A DNA stretch of 64,000 nucleotides, from positions 124,001 through 188,000 of the forward strand of contig NZ_POVU01000006.1 of the NCBI RefSeq assembly GCF_003261585.1, given 5' to 3'. Made by a program: the position numbers and the translations under genes. The notes under the pieces are model-generated. The model made no database searches. It was given only the letters and a program-made list of their open reading frames with translations, and was not told where the DNA came from. Shown in pieces: positions 27,556-37,062 of the stretch. The DNA is from Acinetobacter sp. MB5. Its GTDB lineage: Bacteria; Pseudomonadota; Gammaproteobacteria; Pseudomonadales; Moraxellaceae. The first letter of the stretch is position 1. Every line of letters starts with the position of its first letter.

Positions 27556-29214
27556 TTAGGTGTTGGCACACTGTGCCAACATATTTAATTCGGGTTGAAT
27601 GACTTGACTGTCAATATCTAACAAACTCAACAAGGTTGGGAACAAATTATCCTGCCCTCGTTTGGCCTGTCGCTGTTGCAACAAACACGCCACTTGTTGC
27701 GGATGATTGCTACGCCATTCTGGAGAGAACCACATCATCATTGGAATATGTGTCTGCTGTGACGGTGCTAAAGCATACGGTGCGCCATGCAGATACAATC
27801 CATTTTCACCTGTGGACTCGCCATGATCTGACAAATACCAAAAACCGGTTTGGTATTTATCATTATTTGCTAAAACACGAATTACTTCGCTTAAAATATG
27901 ATCTGTATAAACAATACTATTATCATAGCTATTGATCAATTTTGACCGTTCACAGCTTTGAATTGCAGTCGTATTGCAACTCGGCTGGAAAGGTGAAAAT
28001 TCAGCAGTCGACCGCTGATAATAGGCAGGACCATGACTCCCAATCTGATGTAATACCACCAGTTGCGGTGTCTGGTCAGTTGCAGGAATACTTTGTAAAT
28101 AACGCTGCAAACTTTCTAATAAAACACCATCTAGACAATAATCCCGATTCTCACAATATTTTTTCTTAATATCGTCAGGAATAACAAAATTATTGACCCG
28201 ATCACAAGTCCCTTTACACCCTGAATCATTCTCAATCCAAGTGACTTTATAACCTGCATGTTGAGCAACATCGAGTAAACCTTCCCGATGCGAAGCCAAA
28301 CGTTCATCATAATCCTTACGCGGCATACCCGAGAACATACATGGAACCGAAACCGCAGTTGCTGTACCACAAGAACTTGCCTGAGTGAAATTAATCAAAT
28401 TCTCCACTTTCGCTAGTTCTGGATTGGTATTTTTCCTATAGCCATTCAACGAGAAACTTTCTGCACGCGCTGTTTCGCCAACTACCAAAACCATCAACTT
28501 GGCTTTTTGATTTGCAGTCACAGCAATATTACGTTTAGCATCCAAACCATATTGCACCAAAGGTAATGGTTTATACGACAACTTCTTGTAGTAACTCAAA
28601 CCTGAACTAAACACATTATTTGGAGAGATCAGGTTTTTAACTTCACGATGTCCTCGAAACAACGACGTGAAATTAATATAGTTTAAGTAAACTGCCCCAC
28701 CTACAATCACCAAAGCAACCACAATACTGGCAACTTTTTTCCAGAGCTGACCCAAGATCGGCTCTTTCTTTACGGGCAATACAGCCATTATAGCGATTGG
28801 TAAAATCACCATAAAAGCCAGCCAAACCAAATATTGCCATGATAATAAATTCATGGCTTCAGTTCGGTCAGTCTGCATCATATTTTGAATTTGTTCTGGG
28901 GTAATCATAATTCCCATACTATTTACAAAATATGCACTGCAACCTGCAATCACCAGTAAAATGGCAGCTAACCATTTTTTGTTCCACTGCCAAGATAAAA
29001 TCTGTAAACACACGAAATAATAAAGTGTTAAAACCAGTGCGAGTGTCCCACCAAACATCAAACTTTTTAAACTACTCAAATTAGCGTAGATCAATGCCTG
29101 CCGATAAAATGTAAAGTTCAATGCGATGGCTAACCAAACCGCGATAATCAAATTAAAACGACTCAGGCTTATTGGCCGTAATCGAGTTCTAAACTGACTA
29201 AAAAAATTCAACAT
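27556..29214 (-). CDS. pmrC: Lipid A phosphoethanolamine transferase (PmrC/EptA)
   Basis: Inner-membrane enzyme that adds phosphoethanolamine to lipid A phosphate and so lowers binding of polymyxins. The 552 residues have about five N-terminal membrane helices, then a periplasmic sulfatase-like domain. Thr284 in SSCGTATAVSVP is in the place of the nucleophile, VVGETARAESF carries the first zinc-ligand Glu, and LSDHGESTGENGLYLHGAPY carries the later zinc ligands. The ATG at 29214 (MLNFFSQF, GGAAGA upstream) is chosen over a TTG at 29241. First gene of the operon; its stop lies 21 bases before the pmrA start. Confidence 0.93.
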   Translation of the reverse strand: MLNFFSQFRTRLRPISLSRFNLIIAVWLAIALNFTFYRQALIYANLSSLKSLMFGGTLALVLTLYYFVCLQILSWQWNKKWLAAILLVIAGCSAYFVNSMGIMITPEQIQNMMQTDRTEAMNLLSWQYLVWLAFMVILPIAIMAVLPVKKEPILGQLWKKVASIVVALVIVGGAVYLNYINFTSLFRGHREVKNLISPNNVFSSGLSYYKKLSYKPLPLVQYGLDAKRNIAVTANQKAKLMVLVVGETARAESFSLNGYRKNTNPELAKVENLINFTQASSCGTATAVSVPCMFSGMPRKDYDERLASHREGLLDVAQHAGYKVTWIENDSGCKGTCDRVNNFVIPDDIKKKYCENRDYCLDGVLLESLQRYLQSIPATDQTPQLVVLHQIGSHGPAYYQRSTAEFSPFQPSCNTTAIQSCERSKLINSYDNSIVYTDHILSEVIRVLANNDKYQTGFWYLSDHGESTGENGLYLHGAPYALAPSQQTHIPMMMWFSPEWRSNHPQQVACLLQQRQAKRGQDNLFPTLLSLLDIDSQVIQPELNMLAQCANT

Positions 29215-29436
29215 ACTTATTCTTCCGTATGGAAATTGCAATGTATAAGGACTAACTTAAAAAACGCTTAAACAACAACTTATAAGAAAAATAGACAGCA
29301 AAGCATCGATATCAATTGCTCAATAGAATCAACGCTTGATGCTGAAATTGCTTGTTGTTGTGCTGAGTAAAAATCAGGTGGGTATTGTATCTATAAAATG
29401 ATACTTAACATTATTTATATTTATTAAAATCATAAA

Positions 29437-29466
29437 AAAACCGCAGTCAACTGACTGCGGTTTTCA
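29437..29466 (-). terminator. Terminator after the porin gene
   Basis: Near-perfect hairpin AACCGCAGTCA / TGACTGCGGTT (29439-29449 and 29452-29462) with a run of A on the left, which reads as T on the minus strand. It lies 25 bases after the porin stop. Confidence 0.85.
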
Positions 29467-29490
29467 TCACTTTAAATTCTATAAGAAGAA

Positions 29491-30888
29491 TTAGAAGTTA
29501 TATTTAGCCATCAAGTTTACGCGAGAGTAGTCGCCTTTTTCATTAAGGAATGTTTTACGTTGACCGTAAGTGTATTCTACACCCAAATCTACACCAGGAA
29601 CTGGTGAGTAGAAGCTGTTTGCGATGATGTTATACATACTCTTGTTCAAACTTGTAGAGCTTGTTGTTTTTGCAAAATCAGCATAATCATTGCTGTTTTT
29701 ATACCAGATACCACCAGCCGCTACAGTTGAACGCCATTTTGGTGACCATTTATGTGCATAGCCAATCAAACCTGAGTCAAATTCAGATTCAGCAATAATA
29801 ACATCTGTGCCATCAACTCCAGTAGCATACGCTGGGTTTGAATAAAGCATATATTTGCTATCGCCTTTTACGTGGTAATAGTTAGCAAATACTGTATCGT
29901 TTGGTGTAAAGCTATATTTTGCACCAAGACCTACGCCCCAACCTAATTTTGTTTCATCAACACTGTCACTCAATGAAACACGGTTTTCATGTAGCAAACC
30001 ATGCACTTGTAAAAGACCTTTTTTGTCTGCAGTTGCAATATCATAACGTGCAGTCAATGCAGGTAGGCGGTTACCACCTGAACTTGTAGTTCCTGTTGTA
30101 GTAATAGCTGTTACAGTTGCTGTTGAGGCTGAAGAGTTAATACCATCAACATCACCGCCTTCTAATGCTAACAATAATTTTTGGTTAGCTGTTACAGGCT
30201 GTGTATAACGGACTTGAACTGTACGTTTCGTACCACCACCCATTGCACCGTTGAAGTCAACAGTTTCAGGCATAGTGTCAGCATTTACGAATGGAGATGT
30301 GGTTTGACCCACTAACCATTTGTTTAAAGACATATAGGCATGACGTACACGGAATTGGCCGTCACTGTTTGTCCCACCACTGCTACCCATAAAGTCAGCT
30401 TCGATTTTACCAATCAAATCACCATATTGAGTTGGACGAACGATGTCTAAACCAATACGTGAAGTTGCAGCAGTAACGTTTAAGTTATCTTTAGTGCCAT
30501 TTGCAGAATTTAAAGGTACTGAGTTTGTATTGTTGTTAATGTTTGGTGATGGGTTAGCTTTCGTATCGTATGTACCATCTACACGTACGCTACCGTAGAG
30601 TTTAACTTGAGTTTGACCATCTGGAAGTGTAAACCAACCTGGTTTAGAGCTTGAAGCCATTGGTGCAACTGGTGCTGGTTTAGCAGCAGCCATTTCAGCT
30701 TGTTGTTGCAACTGTACTGCTTGTTGTTGTTGTTGGCCAGAAAGTGTTTGAACCATTTGTTGAAGTTCTGCAACTTGTTCCTTTAAGTCAGCAACTTGTT
30801 GTGAAGTTGTTGCTGCTTGAGCTGAACCCATTGCTCCCCATGCTAAAGCTGCGCTTACAGAAAGTGCTAACGTTTTAACTTTGACCAC
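29491..30888 (-). CDS. DcaP-like trimeric outer-membrane porin
   Basis: Acinetobacter DcaP-type porins are trimeric beta-barrels that take up dicarboxylates and let some beta-lactams in. The product of about 465 residues has a signal peptide ending GSAQA, a Gln-rich coiled coil (SQQVADLKEQVAELQQMVQT), then a barrel that begins QVKLYGSVRVDGTYD and ends VNLMAKYNF with a terminal aromatic residue. The start is taken as GTG at 30888 (MVKVKTLALS) because GGAG sits six bases ahead; the in-frame ATG at 30900 overlaps that GGAG and lacks its own site. Substrate is not certain. Confidence 0.85.
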   Translation of the reverse strand: MVKVKTLALSVSAALAWGAMGSAQAATTSQQVADLKEQVAELQQMVQTLSGQQQQQAVQLQQQAEMAAAKPAPVAPMASSSKPGWFTLPDGQTQVKLYGSVRVDGTYDTKANPSPNINNNTNSVPLNSANGTKDNLNVTAATSRIGLDIVRPTQYGDLIGKIEADFMGSSGGTNSDGQFRVRHAYMSLNKWLVGQTTSPFVNADTMPETVDFNGAMGGGTKRTVQVRYTQPVTANQKLLLALEGGDVDGINSSASTATVTAITTTGTTSSGGNRLPALTARYDIATADKKGLLQVHGLLHENRVSLSDSVDETKLGWGVGLGAKYSFTPNDTVFANYYHVKGDSKYMLYSNPAYATGVDGTDVIIAESEFDSGLIGYAHKWSPKWRSTVAAGGIWYKNSNDYADFAKTTSSTSLNKSMYNIIANSFYSPVPGVDLGVEYTYGQRKTFLNEKGDYSRVNLMAKYNF

Positions 30889-31127
30889 AGTATTCTCCAT
30901 CCAATAAAAAAACTTGTTGTTTTGAAAGTATCGCTACTATTCCAAACTAAGGTAACAAAATTATGACAATCCCTTAAGAAATTTAATAATCCTTACTTAT
31001 TCCATATATTTCTATACAGCTTAAGTCGTAGAATTACACAAAAAAATAACTTTAAATTAAAATTATTCCAAGATGTTTCTAAAAACAAATTTGTAAATTG
31101 CTTATTTTTGTCTATTTTTTATTCAAT

Positions 31128-32351
31128 TCAGTTCTTTGAATATCTGGTTCCCCATTTATAAATAAAAAACATATTTATAAAAACAATAAATAGAACAAGG
31201 ATGCTCATATGCCAATACCCCATATTTTCGGTTAAAAATCCACCAAACACATAACTTATTCCACTCACGAGTGCCATGATTGATACTTGTAATGTGAAAT
31301 CTGTAGCTGCAAATTGTGGTCTGCAATACTGCATAATGAGCGTTAACATCACCACCAAAAGCATGGCTGAACAAAATTCTTCAAAAGCATGTAATACATA
31401 AATCGTCAGATGCGAGACAGAATTGAACGTTTGCAACTGCATCGCCAACCATGCCATTCCCAATAAACTCAGTACCTTAAAAACACTAAACCAATATAAG
31501 GCCCGATTCCGAGACCAAACTCGCAATATCCAAGCTGCAACCAAAGATCCTAAAAGTGCACTCACCGCCCCTAAAATCGAAATATAAAAACCAATCTGCA
31601 ACAGTGACAGCCCCAAATCCACCATAATGGTTTTCGACATCGGGCCAAACAAGCCATCTGCGACTTTAAAAGTGAGTAGAACCAGTAACCATGCACGTAT
31701 TTCTTTTTGATCTAAAAAATAAGGTAAATAGGTTCGCCAATTAATTTGATCAACTTTCGCTATATGATGGATAGAATTTGGAGATTGATCCCGATACAAC
31801 ACCATCGGAATTGTATTTAAAAGAACCAAGCCAGCAAGGCACATAAAACTAGACTGCCAGCCAAAATCCCCAACCGCCCAGAGCATTGCACCACCACCCA
31901 CAATAAAACCCAAACGTGAGCCCATGACTTGCAAGCTATTTCCCCAGTGCTGTTGCTGCTGTTTGAGCAACTTCACTGCCAAACCATCCGTTGCAATATC
32001 CTGCGTTGCACCCGCACTATTCAGCAAAAAAAGTAGAATAAAAAACACATACAATTGAGATGGCTGATGCAAAACAGAGAGTGGAAACTTAGCCAATACA
32101 ACAAGAAATATAATACTTAAAAATTGAGTCACTAAAATCCAGCGGCGAAAGTGCCCCCACTGATCAACCCAAGGTGCCCAAAGGGCTTTAATTGCCCAAG
32201 GCATCATCAATAAACCAAAACCACCAATTTTTGCCAAAGACACTCCTTCTGCGCGAAGCAATACAGGCAAGGCATGTGTCATAAACCCAACAGGCAAGCC
32301 CTGTGCCCAGTACAGTGAAAATAACAAGACGTATATATTGGGCATAGCCAT
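31128..32351 (-). CDS. MFS permease, AmpG-like
   Basis: Twelve-helix major facilitator protein of 407 residues. The start, NIYVLLFSLYWAQGLPVGFM, and the PWAIKALWAPWVDQWGHFRRWI segment fit the AmpG / acetyl-CoA-transporter group rather than sugar or drug families. AmpG imports muropeptides for cell-wall recycling; that role is a possibility, not proven. Two ATGs at 32351 and 32345 are both usable. It is a lone gene, divergent from the decayed acyltransferase. Confidence 0.72.
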   Translation of the reverse strand: MAMPNIYVLLFSLYWAQGLPVGFMTHALPVLLRAEGVSLAKIGGFGLLMMPWAIKALWAPWVDQWGHFRRWILVTQFLSIIFLVVLAKFPLSVLHQPSQLYVFFILLFLLNSAGATQDIATDGLAVKLLKQQQQHWGNSLQVMGSRLGFIVGGGAMLWAVGDFGWQSSFMCLAGLVLLNTIPMVLYRDQSPNSIHHIAKVDQINWRTYLPYFLDQKEIRAWLLVLLTFKVADGLFGPMSKTIMVDLGLSLLQIGFYISILGAVSALLGSLVAAWILRVWSRNRALYWFSVFKVLSLLGMAWLAMQLQTFNSVSHLTIYVLHAFEEFCSAMLLVVMLTLIMQYCRPQFAATDFTLQVSIMALVSGISYVFGGFLTENMGYWHMSILVLFIVFINMFFIYKWGTRYSKN

Positions 32352-32447
32352 TCCATTCGGTGAAGCACGAGATTTACAATTTGTAAAAGCATGATCAGCA
32401 CATCAGTTTACAATGCTTTCCTGTCTAAAATGCATTGATCTATCAAC

Positions 32448-33069
32448 ATGAAAGTAAAACGTTTTCCAACATTACCCACTCAATGACCTGCACGTGGCAC
32501 AGTGCAAAGTCGGGCTTGGTTCCGCCAGTTCTTTTACCTGCAAGGCTGGAGTTTTGAAAGAGAAATTCCAGATTTACCTAAAGGTATCACCATTTTAATG
32601 CCGCATTCGTCGAATTATGATGCATGGTATGCCCTGATCAGCATTTTAGGTTTGGGGATGAAAATTTCAGTTTTGGGGAAAGATTCTCTGTTTAAAACCC
32701 CACTTAAACCCCTGCTTGAACATGTTGATGTCATCCCCGTTCAACGCAACAAAAACAGTGGATTTACTGAACAAGCCATAAAAATCCTTCAATCCCGTGA
32801 GAAAATCTGGTTAGGTCTTGCTCCCGAAGGGACTCGTAAACATGCTCGGCAGATTAAGACAGGGTTTTATCATATTGCAGCTGGCTGCAGGCGTACCGAT
32901 TGTGATGTTTGCACTCAACTATCAAGATAAAACCTTAGGTTGCCTTGGTTTTATACAACCTAGTGGAAATTACGAACAGGATTTAGAGAAGATTTTAAGC
33001 TGCTATCGAGGGCAATTTTCCCCTAAAAATAAACAATGGTTATCTGAGCCTTTACGCAAACTTTTGTAA
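32448..33069 (+). pseudogene. Acyltransferase pseudogene (PlsC-like), early stop and frameshift
   Basis: A lysophospholipid acyltransferase frame with two lesions. It begins at the ATG at 32448 (MKVKRFPTLPTQ), meets an in-frame TGA at 32484-32486, then continues in frame with SRAWFRQFFYLQGWSFEREI, the motif HSSNYDAW (in place of NHxxxxD) and APEGTRK (EGTR). Near 32879 an extra base breaks the frame; the next frame resumes AAGVPIVMFALNYQDKTLG to the stop at 33069. Removing one base joins the halves at HIALAAGVP. A GTG at 32502 could start a shorter product, but it would still be cut by the frameshift. Sequencing error could explain one lesion, less easily both. Confidence 0.8.
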
Positions 33070-33104
33070 AAATACTGGTCAATATCTGAAAAGTTTGCTG
33101 AGAT

Positions 33105-34067
33105 ATGCGCTCTCGTTTTTTCACGCACACGATGCTCGTTCCTATGACACCCAACATAATACGCTGGTCTTGCATTGCCCTACTCGGCACAGGGCTTTTA
33201 GGCTGTGATACGCTAGGTTCTAAAAAAGTGCCTACGCCCACAGTGAAACCTCGCGAACCTGTAATTGCACTTGCATTGGGCGGAGGTGGTGCCAAAGGTT
33301 TTGCACATATTGGCGTGATTAAAGTTCTTGAATCTCATGGCATTAAGCCAAAGATCGTAACGGGAACCAGTGCAGGCAGCTTCGTCGGCAGCCTGTATGC
33401 GAGTGGCAAAACCCCGTATCAGTTACAACAACTTGCTTTTAAGTTAAAAGAGTCCGATCTACGTGACCTGACCTTTAACCGTCAGGGAGTTGTCTTGGGT
33501 CAAAAACTCCAAGACTATGTCAACGCCAATGTGGGAAATAAACAAATTCAGCAATTTCCGATTCGATTTTCCGCAGTGGCAACTCGCTTAGACAACGGCA
33601 AAAAAACCGAATTTATTCGAGGCAATGCGGGTCAAGCGGTTCGTGCCTCTTGCAGTATTCCCAACGTATTCGTACCTGCCACCATTGCGGGTGTGAAATA
33701 TGTCGATGGTGGATTGGTCAGCCCAATTCCTGTCAGCACCGCCAAAAGTATGGGCGCAGATATTGTGATTGCAGTCGATATTTCTGCACGTCCAAGTAAA
33801 ACTGGTGCAGGCAATATGTTTGGCTTACTTGATCAAACCATTAATATTATGGGACAGCAAAGTATTCGACAAGAACTACAGCAAGCAACTGTGGTGATTC
33901 AGCCCAAAGTCGGCAATTTAGGTGTCCTCGATTTAAATGAGAGCCAGAATGCTATCTTGGAAGGTGAACAAGCGGCTCAAGCCAAGATTCCTGCGATTGA
34001 AGCTGCAATTGCTAACTTTAAAAAATCCCCTGCTGCACTACGCCCTGCACCTCGCCCTCGCTTCTAA
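33105..34067 (+). CDS. Patatin-like phospholipase, probable lipoprotein
   Basis: Serine hydrolase of the patatin family (RssA-like). In the 320-residue frame the oxyanion motif GGGGAKG is at 59-65, the nucleophile GTSAG at 87-91 (Ser89) and the catalytic Asp in YVDGGLVSP near 200. An N-terminal hydrophobic segment ends in a lipobox (LLGTGLLGC, Cys34), so it is probably anchored in an envelope membrane. Internal ATGs at 33132 and 33144 give better lipoprotein signals; no ribosome binding site decides. It follows the acyltransferase pseudogene by 35 bases, so the intact ancestor may have been a lipid-remodelling pair. Confidence 0.87.
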   Translation: MRSRFFTHTMLVPMTPNIIRWSCIALLGTGLLGCDTLGSKKVPTPTVKPREPVIALALGGGGAKGFAHIGVIKVLESHGIKPKIVTGTSAGSFVGSLYASGKTPYQLQQLAFKLKESDLRDLTFNRQGVVLGQKLQDYVNANVGNKQIQQFPIRFSAVATRLDNGKKTEFIRGNAGQAVRASCSIPNVFVPATIAGVKYVDGGLVSPIPVSTAKSMGADIVIAVDISARPSKTGAGNMFGLLDQTINIMGQQSIRQELQQATVVIQPKVGNLGVLDLNESQNAILEGEQAAQAKIPAIEAAIANFKKSPAALRPAPRPRF

Positions 34068-34162
34068 AAATATTCAATAAACATATTCTTTACCTGCATC
34101 ATCTGCTAAATTAAGCTGATGCAGGTGCTGCAAAATAAAACCAAAAAATACAGAGAAAACGT

Positions 34163-34648
34163 ATGCATATCGTAATAGAACCTTGGCACTGGTTTGTTTT
34201 AGGCATTGCTTTAATGCTCATTGAACTGATTGTGCCGACTTTTGCCGCGATTTGGTTTGGCATTGCTGCAATTATGGTCAGTATTTTATCTTGGATTTTC
34301 CCATGGATGGGTTTAGCCACCCAATTAGTGACATGGAGCATTTTTTCGATCCTGTGCACTGTGCTTTGGTTTAAATTCATCAAACCTTTATCGATTGATA
34401 AAACCAAAGCAGGTTTGCCTCGCGAAGCGACCATCGGGCAAATCGGGATGGTGATCCAGACTGGACTCAATCACGATCAAATTAAAGTGAGATTTTCCCT
34501 TCCTGTACTCGGCGCTGATGAATGGACTTGCCGTACCACTTCTACTGTTCAAGTGGGCGATCGCGTGATTGTCACTGACATTTTAGGAAACGAGTTGGTC
34601 GTACAAAGCTATTCATCAAGCACTTCATCTTCACCACAAGGAAAATAA
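34163..34648 (+). CDS. NfeD-family membrane protein
   Basis: The 161-residue product has two or three hydrophobic segments (WHWFVLGIALMLIELIVPTF, then TQLVTWSIFSILCTVLWF) and a C-terminal soluble OB-fold-like region with GLPREATIGQIGMVIQTG and VGDRVIVTDILGNELVV. NfeD proteins pair with stomatin-like proteins; here the partner starts 2 bases after this stop. Function is likely in membrane microdomain or protein quality control, inferred from the pairing. Confidence 0.88.
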   Translation: MHIVIEPWHWFVLGIALMLIELIVPTFAAIWFGIAAIMVSILSWIFPWMGLATQLVTWSIFSILCTVLWFKFIKPLSIDKTKAGLPREATIGQIGMVIQTGLNHDQIKVRFSLPVLGADEWTCRTTSTVQVGDRVIVTDILGNELVVQSYSSSTSSSPQGK

Positions 34649-34650
34649 CA

Positions 34651-35508
34651 ATGTCGATTCCAAGTATTATTTTTTTAGCCGTTTTAGTTTTTGTTGCAGT
34701 GACGATTTTTAAAGGTGTCCGTATTGTGCCTCAAGGGAACAAGTGGATTGTGCAACGTCTTGGTAAATATCACACCACACTTGGCCCTGGCTTAAGCATT
34801 ATCATTCCTTATATTGATGATATTGCCTACAAAGTCACCACCAAAGATATTGTGCTGGACATTCCTTCTCAAGAAGTCATCACTCGTGACAATGCGGTAT
34901 TACTCATGAATGCCTTTGCTTATATCAACTTAACGACACCTGAAAAAGCAGTTTACGGGATTGATAATTTTAGTATTGCGATTCAGAACTTGGTACAAAC
35001 ATCGTTGCGTTCGATTGTTGGTGAAATGGATCTGGATGATGCTTTATCATCACGTGATCATATTAAAGCAAAACTGAAAGCAGCCATTTCTGATGATATT
35101 GCTGACTGGGGAATTACTTTAAAAACGGTTGAAATTCAAGATATTCAACCATCTCCAACGATGCAAGCTGCCATGGAAGCCCAAGCAGCAGCGGAACGTC
35201 AACGCCGCGCGGCGGTAACCAAAGCAGATGGTGAGAAACAAGCAGCGATTTTAGAAGCTGAGGGTCGTTTGGAAGCATCACGTCGTGATGCCGAAGCCCA
35301 AGTCGTCTTGGCTGAAGCTTCGCAAAAAGCGATTACTATGGTCAGCTCTGCCGTAGGTGAAAAAGAAATTCCTGTGTCTTACTTGCTCGGTGAACAGTAC
35401 ATTAAAGCCATGCAAGACATGTCGAAATCCAATAATGCCAAAACTGTGGTGCTTCCTGCCGATGTACTCAACACCATCCGCGGGATTATGGGACGTGACC
35501 TAAGATAA
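34651..35508 (+). CDS. SPFH/band-7 stomatin-like protein
   Basis: Membrane-anchored scaffold protein of the QmcA/stomatin type. The 285 residues have one N-terminal hydrophobic helix (IPSIIFLAVLVFVAVTIF), then the band-7 domain beginning VPQGNKWIVQRLGKY, the SLRSIVGEMDLDDALSSRD block, and an Ala/Glu/Gln-rich coiled coil (near 170-225). It forms a two-gene operon with the NfeD gene and ends at a terminator. Confidence 0.92.
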   Translation: MSIPSIIFLAVLVFVAVTIFKGVRIVPQGNKWIVQRLGKYHTTLGPGLSIIIPYIDDIAYKVTTKDIVLDIPSQEVITRDNAVLLMNAFAYINLTTPEKAVYGIDNFSIAIQNLVQTSLRSIVGEMDLDDALSSRDHIKAKLKAAISDDIADWGITLKTVEIQDIQPSPTMQAAMEAQAAAERQRRAAVTKADGEKQAAILEAEGRLEASRRDAEAQVVLAEASQKAITMVSSAVGEKEIPVSYLLGEQYIKAMQDMSKSNNAKTVVLPADVLNTIRGIMGRDLR

Positions 35509-35521
35509 TCACTTAGAAAAT

Positions 35522-35547
35522 AAAAAAGCGGCTGATGCCGCTTTTTT
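35522..35547. terminator. Bidirectional terminator between the band-7 gene and ispA
   Basis: Ten-base stem AAAAAGCGGC / GCCGCTTTTT (35523-35532 and 35537-35546) with loop TGAT, shared by two convergent genes. Confidence 0.88.
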
Positions 35548-36469
35548 AATGTGCTCTTGCCAGTAAAAACTGGGTAATTGCATAGAGTTGCTGAGCATCT
35601 TCACCAAAATGGCTTAAGGCTTTTAGGGCTTGGTCATGGAGTTGCTGTGCATAGGCTTGTGCAGCATCTAAGCCCAACAATGCAGGGTAAGTCGATTTCT
35701 CAACTTCAAGATCTTTCCCTGCCGTCTTACCTAAGACTTCAGTATCGGCTGTAATATCCAAAATATCATCTTGCACTTGAAAGGCCAGACCAATCGCCTG
35801 ACCAAACTGACGCAATTGAGGAATAGCAGGATCTGTACCTTTAAAAATAGTCACCGCCGCCATCATGATTGCCGCCTGAATCAGAGCACCTGTTTTGTTG
35901 CGGTGAATATTTTCCAGTGCTTCCTGATCAACCCGCTTTCCTTCAGCTTGTAAATCAAGCACTTGACCACTGACCATTTTTGAACTGGCAGTCGCCAAAA
36001 TCTGCATTTGTTTTAAAACAATACTTGGCTCAATCACGACACCTGTATCGAATAAACGGCTACCAAGTACTTCATACGCCATCGACTGCAACACATCACC
36101 AGCCAGCAAAGCCGTATCTTCCCCAAAAGCGACATGACAAGTTGGCTGTCCACGGCGCAATGAGTCATTGTCCATACATGGCAAATCATCATGTGCCAAT
36201 GAATAGCAGTGAATCAGTTCCACTGCAACCGCAGCACGGCGTACTGCCGCCGATGGTGCATGAGTCTGTAAAGCGGCTGTGGCATAACACAGTGCAGGAC
36301 GCACTCGCTTACCGCCCAGCATGACTGCATGATAGACCGCCCCTTTTAAAGGTTCTGGCAATGCAAAAGCATCCAGCGCTAAAGTGAGGTCTTGCTGAAT
36401 TTGTTGCTGTGCAGATTTTAAAACGTCTGCGGATATGGATGCGAGTGTTGACACATCTGCCTCGGACAT
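35546..36469 (-). CDS. ispA: Farnesyl diphosphate synthase
   Basis: Short-chain prenyl diphosphate synthase making C15 farnesyl diphosphate for ubiquinone, undecaprenol and other isoprenoids. The 307 residues carry GGKRVRPALCYAT, the first Asp-rich motif with a two-residue insert typical of bacterial FPPS (DDLPCMDNDSLRRGQPT), NKTGALI, and the second motif QVQDDILDITAD. This insert separates it from IspB at 1360-2343. It lies 7 bases downstream of the PhnA-like gene, probably one operon. Confidence 0.93.
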   Translation of the reverse strand: MSEADVSTLASISADVLKSAQQQIQQDLTLALDAFALPEPLKGAVYHAVMLGGKRVRPALCYATAALQTHAPSAAVRRAAVAVELIHCYSLAHDDLPCMDNDSLRRGQPTCHVAFGEDTALLAGDVLQSMAYEVLGSRLFDTGVVIEPSIVLKQMQILATASSKMVSGQVLDLQAEGKRVDQEALENIHRNKTGALIQAAIMMAAVTIFKGTDPAIPQLRQFGQAIGLAFQVQDDILDITADTEVLGKTAGKDLEVEKSTYPALLGLDAAQAYAQQLHDQALKALSHFGEDAQQLYAITQFLLARAH

Positions 36470-36476
36470 ATAGAAA

Positions 36477-36818
36477 TTACGCTTTTTTGACGAATTCTGA
36501 TTTAAGTTTCATGGCGCCAATCCCTGTGATTTTACAGTCAATATTGTGACCATCAGTGGCATCGGCAAGTAAGCGAATATTTTTAACTTTTGTACCGACT
36601 TTAACGACTGAAGATGAACCTTTAACTTTTAAATCTTTGATGACTGTAACGCTGTCACCATCTTGTAAGGGTTGACCATGTGCATCTACAATCTGTGCGC
36701 TGCTTTCAGTCGCTGCTTCGCCTTCTTTCCATTCATAAGAACATTCTGGACAGATCAATAAATCACCATCAGCATAGGTATATTCTGACTGACACTTTGG
36801 GCAAGCAGGAATGGTCAT
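36477..36818 (-). CDS. PhnA/YjdM-like zinc ribbon protein
   Basis: The 113-residue product has an N-terminal zinc ribbon [21 protein letters not shown] and a C-terminal domain with [26 protein letters not shown], the family layout of YjdM (once named PhnA). No phosphonate genes are nearby, and the family has no settled role. It precedes ispA by 7 bases. Confidence 0.9.
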   Translation of the reverse strand: MTIPACPKCQSEYTYADGDLLICPECSYEWKEGEAATESSAQIVDAHGQPLQDGDSVTVIKDLKVKGSSSVVKVGTKVKNIRLLADATDGHNIDCKITGIGAMKLKSEFVKKA

Positions 36819-36960
36819 GTAATCAACCTCAAAATAAAAGGCATTATCGCCTGAATGTTGATTTTTTTCAAAAATATCTGAACATCTCTAATAAAATGTA
36901 CAACTTAAGCTTCAAAACGGACATTTTTTAATCAAAAAATATTGATGTTTTTCAAAAAGT

Positions 36961-36966
36961 TATAAT
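36961..36966 (+). promoter_or_regulatory. Candidate -10 box for the AroP-like gene
   Basis: A consensus TATAAT lies about 97 bases ahead of the chosen start. A TTGATG at 36942-36947 is too close to act as -35 (13 bases), so the assignment is weak. Confidence 0.3.
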
Positions 36967-37062
36967 ACAAAGGTCGCACATCGATGAGTCACGCTTAACG
37001 CTAGGCTAAATTATAGCAATCTATTACAATACAAAATCTTGTGGATTACTGAGCATACGATT

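Noticed and set aside
34111-34470. Minus-strand frame of 119 codons opposite the NfeD gene
   Set aside because: Antisense to a gene with clear family features and operon context.
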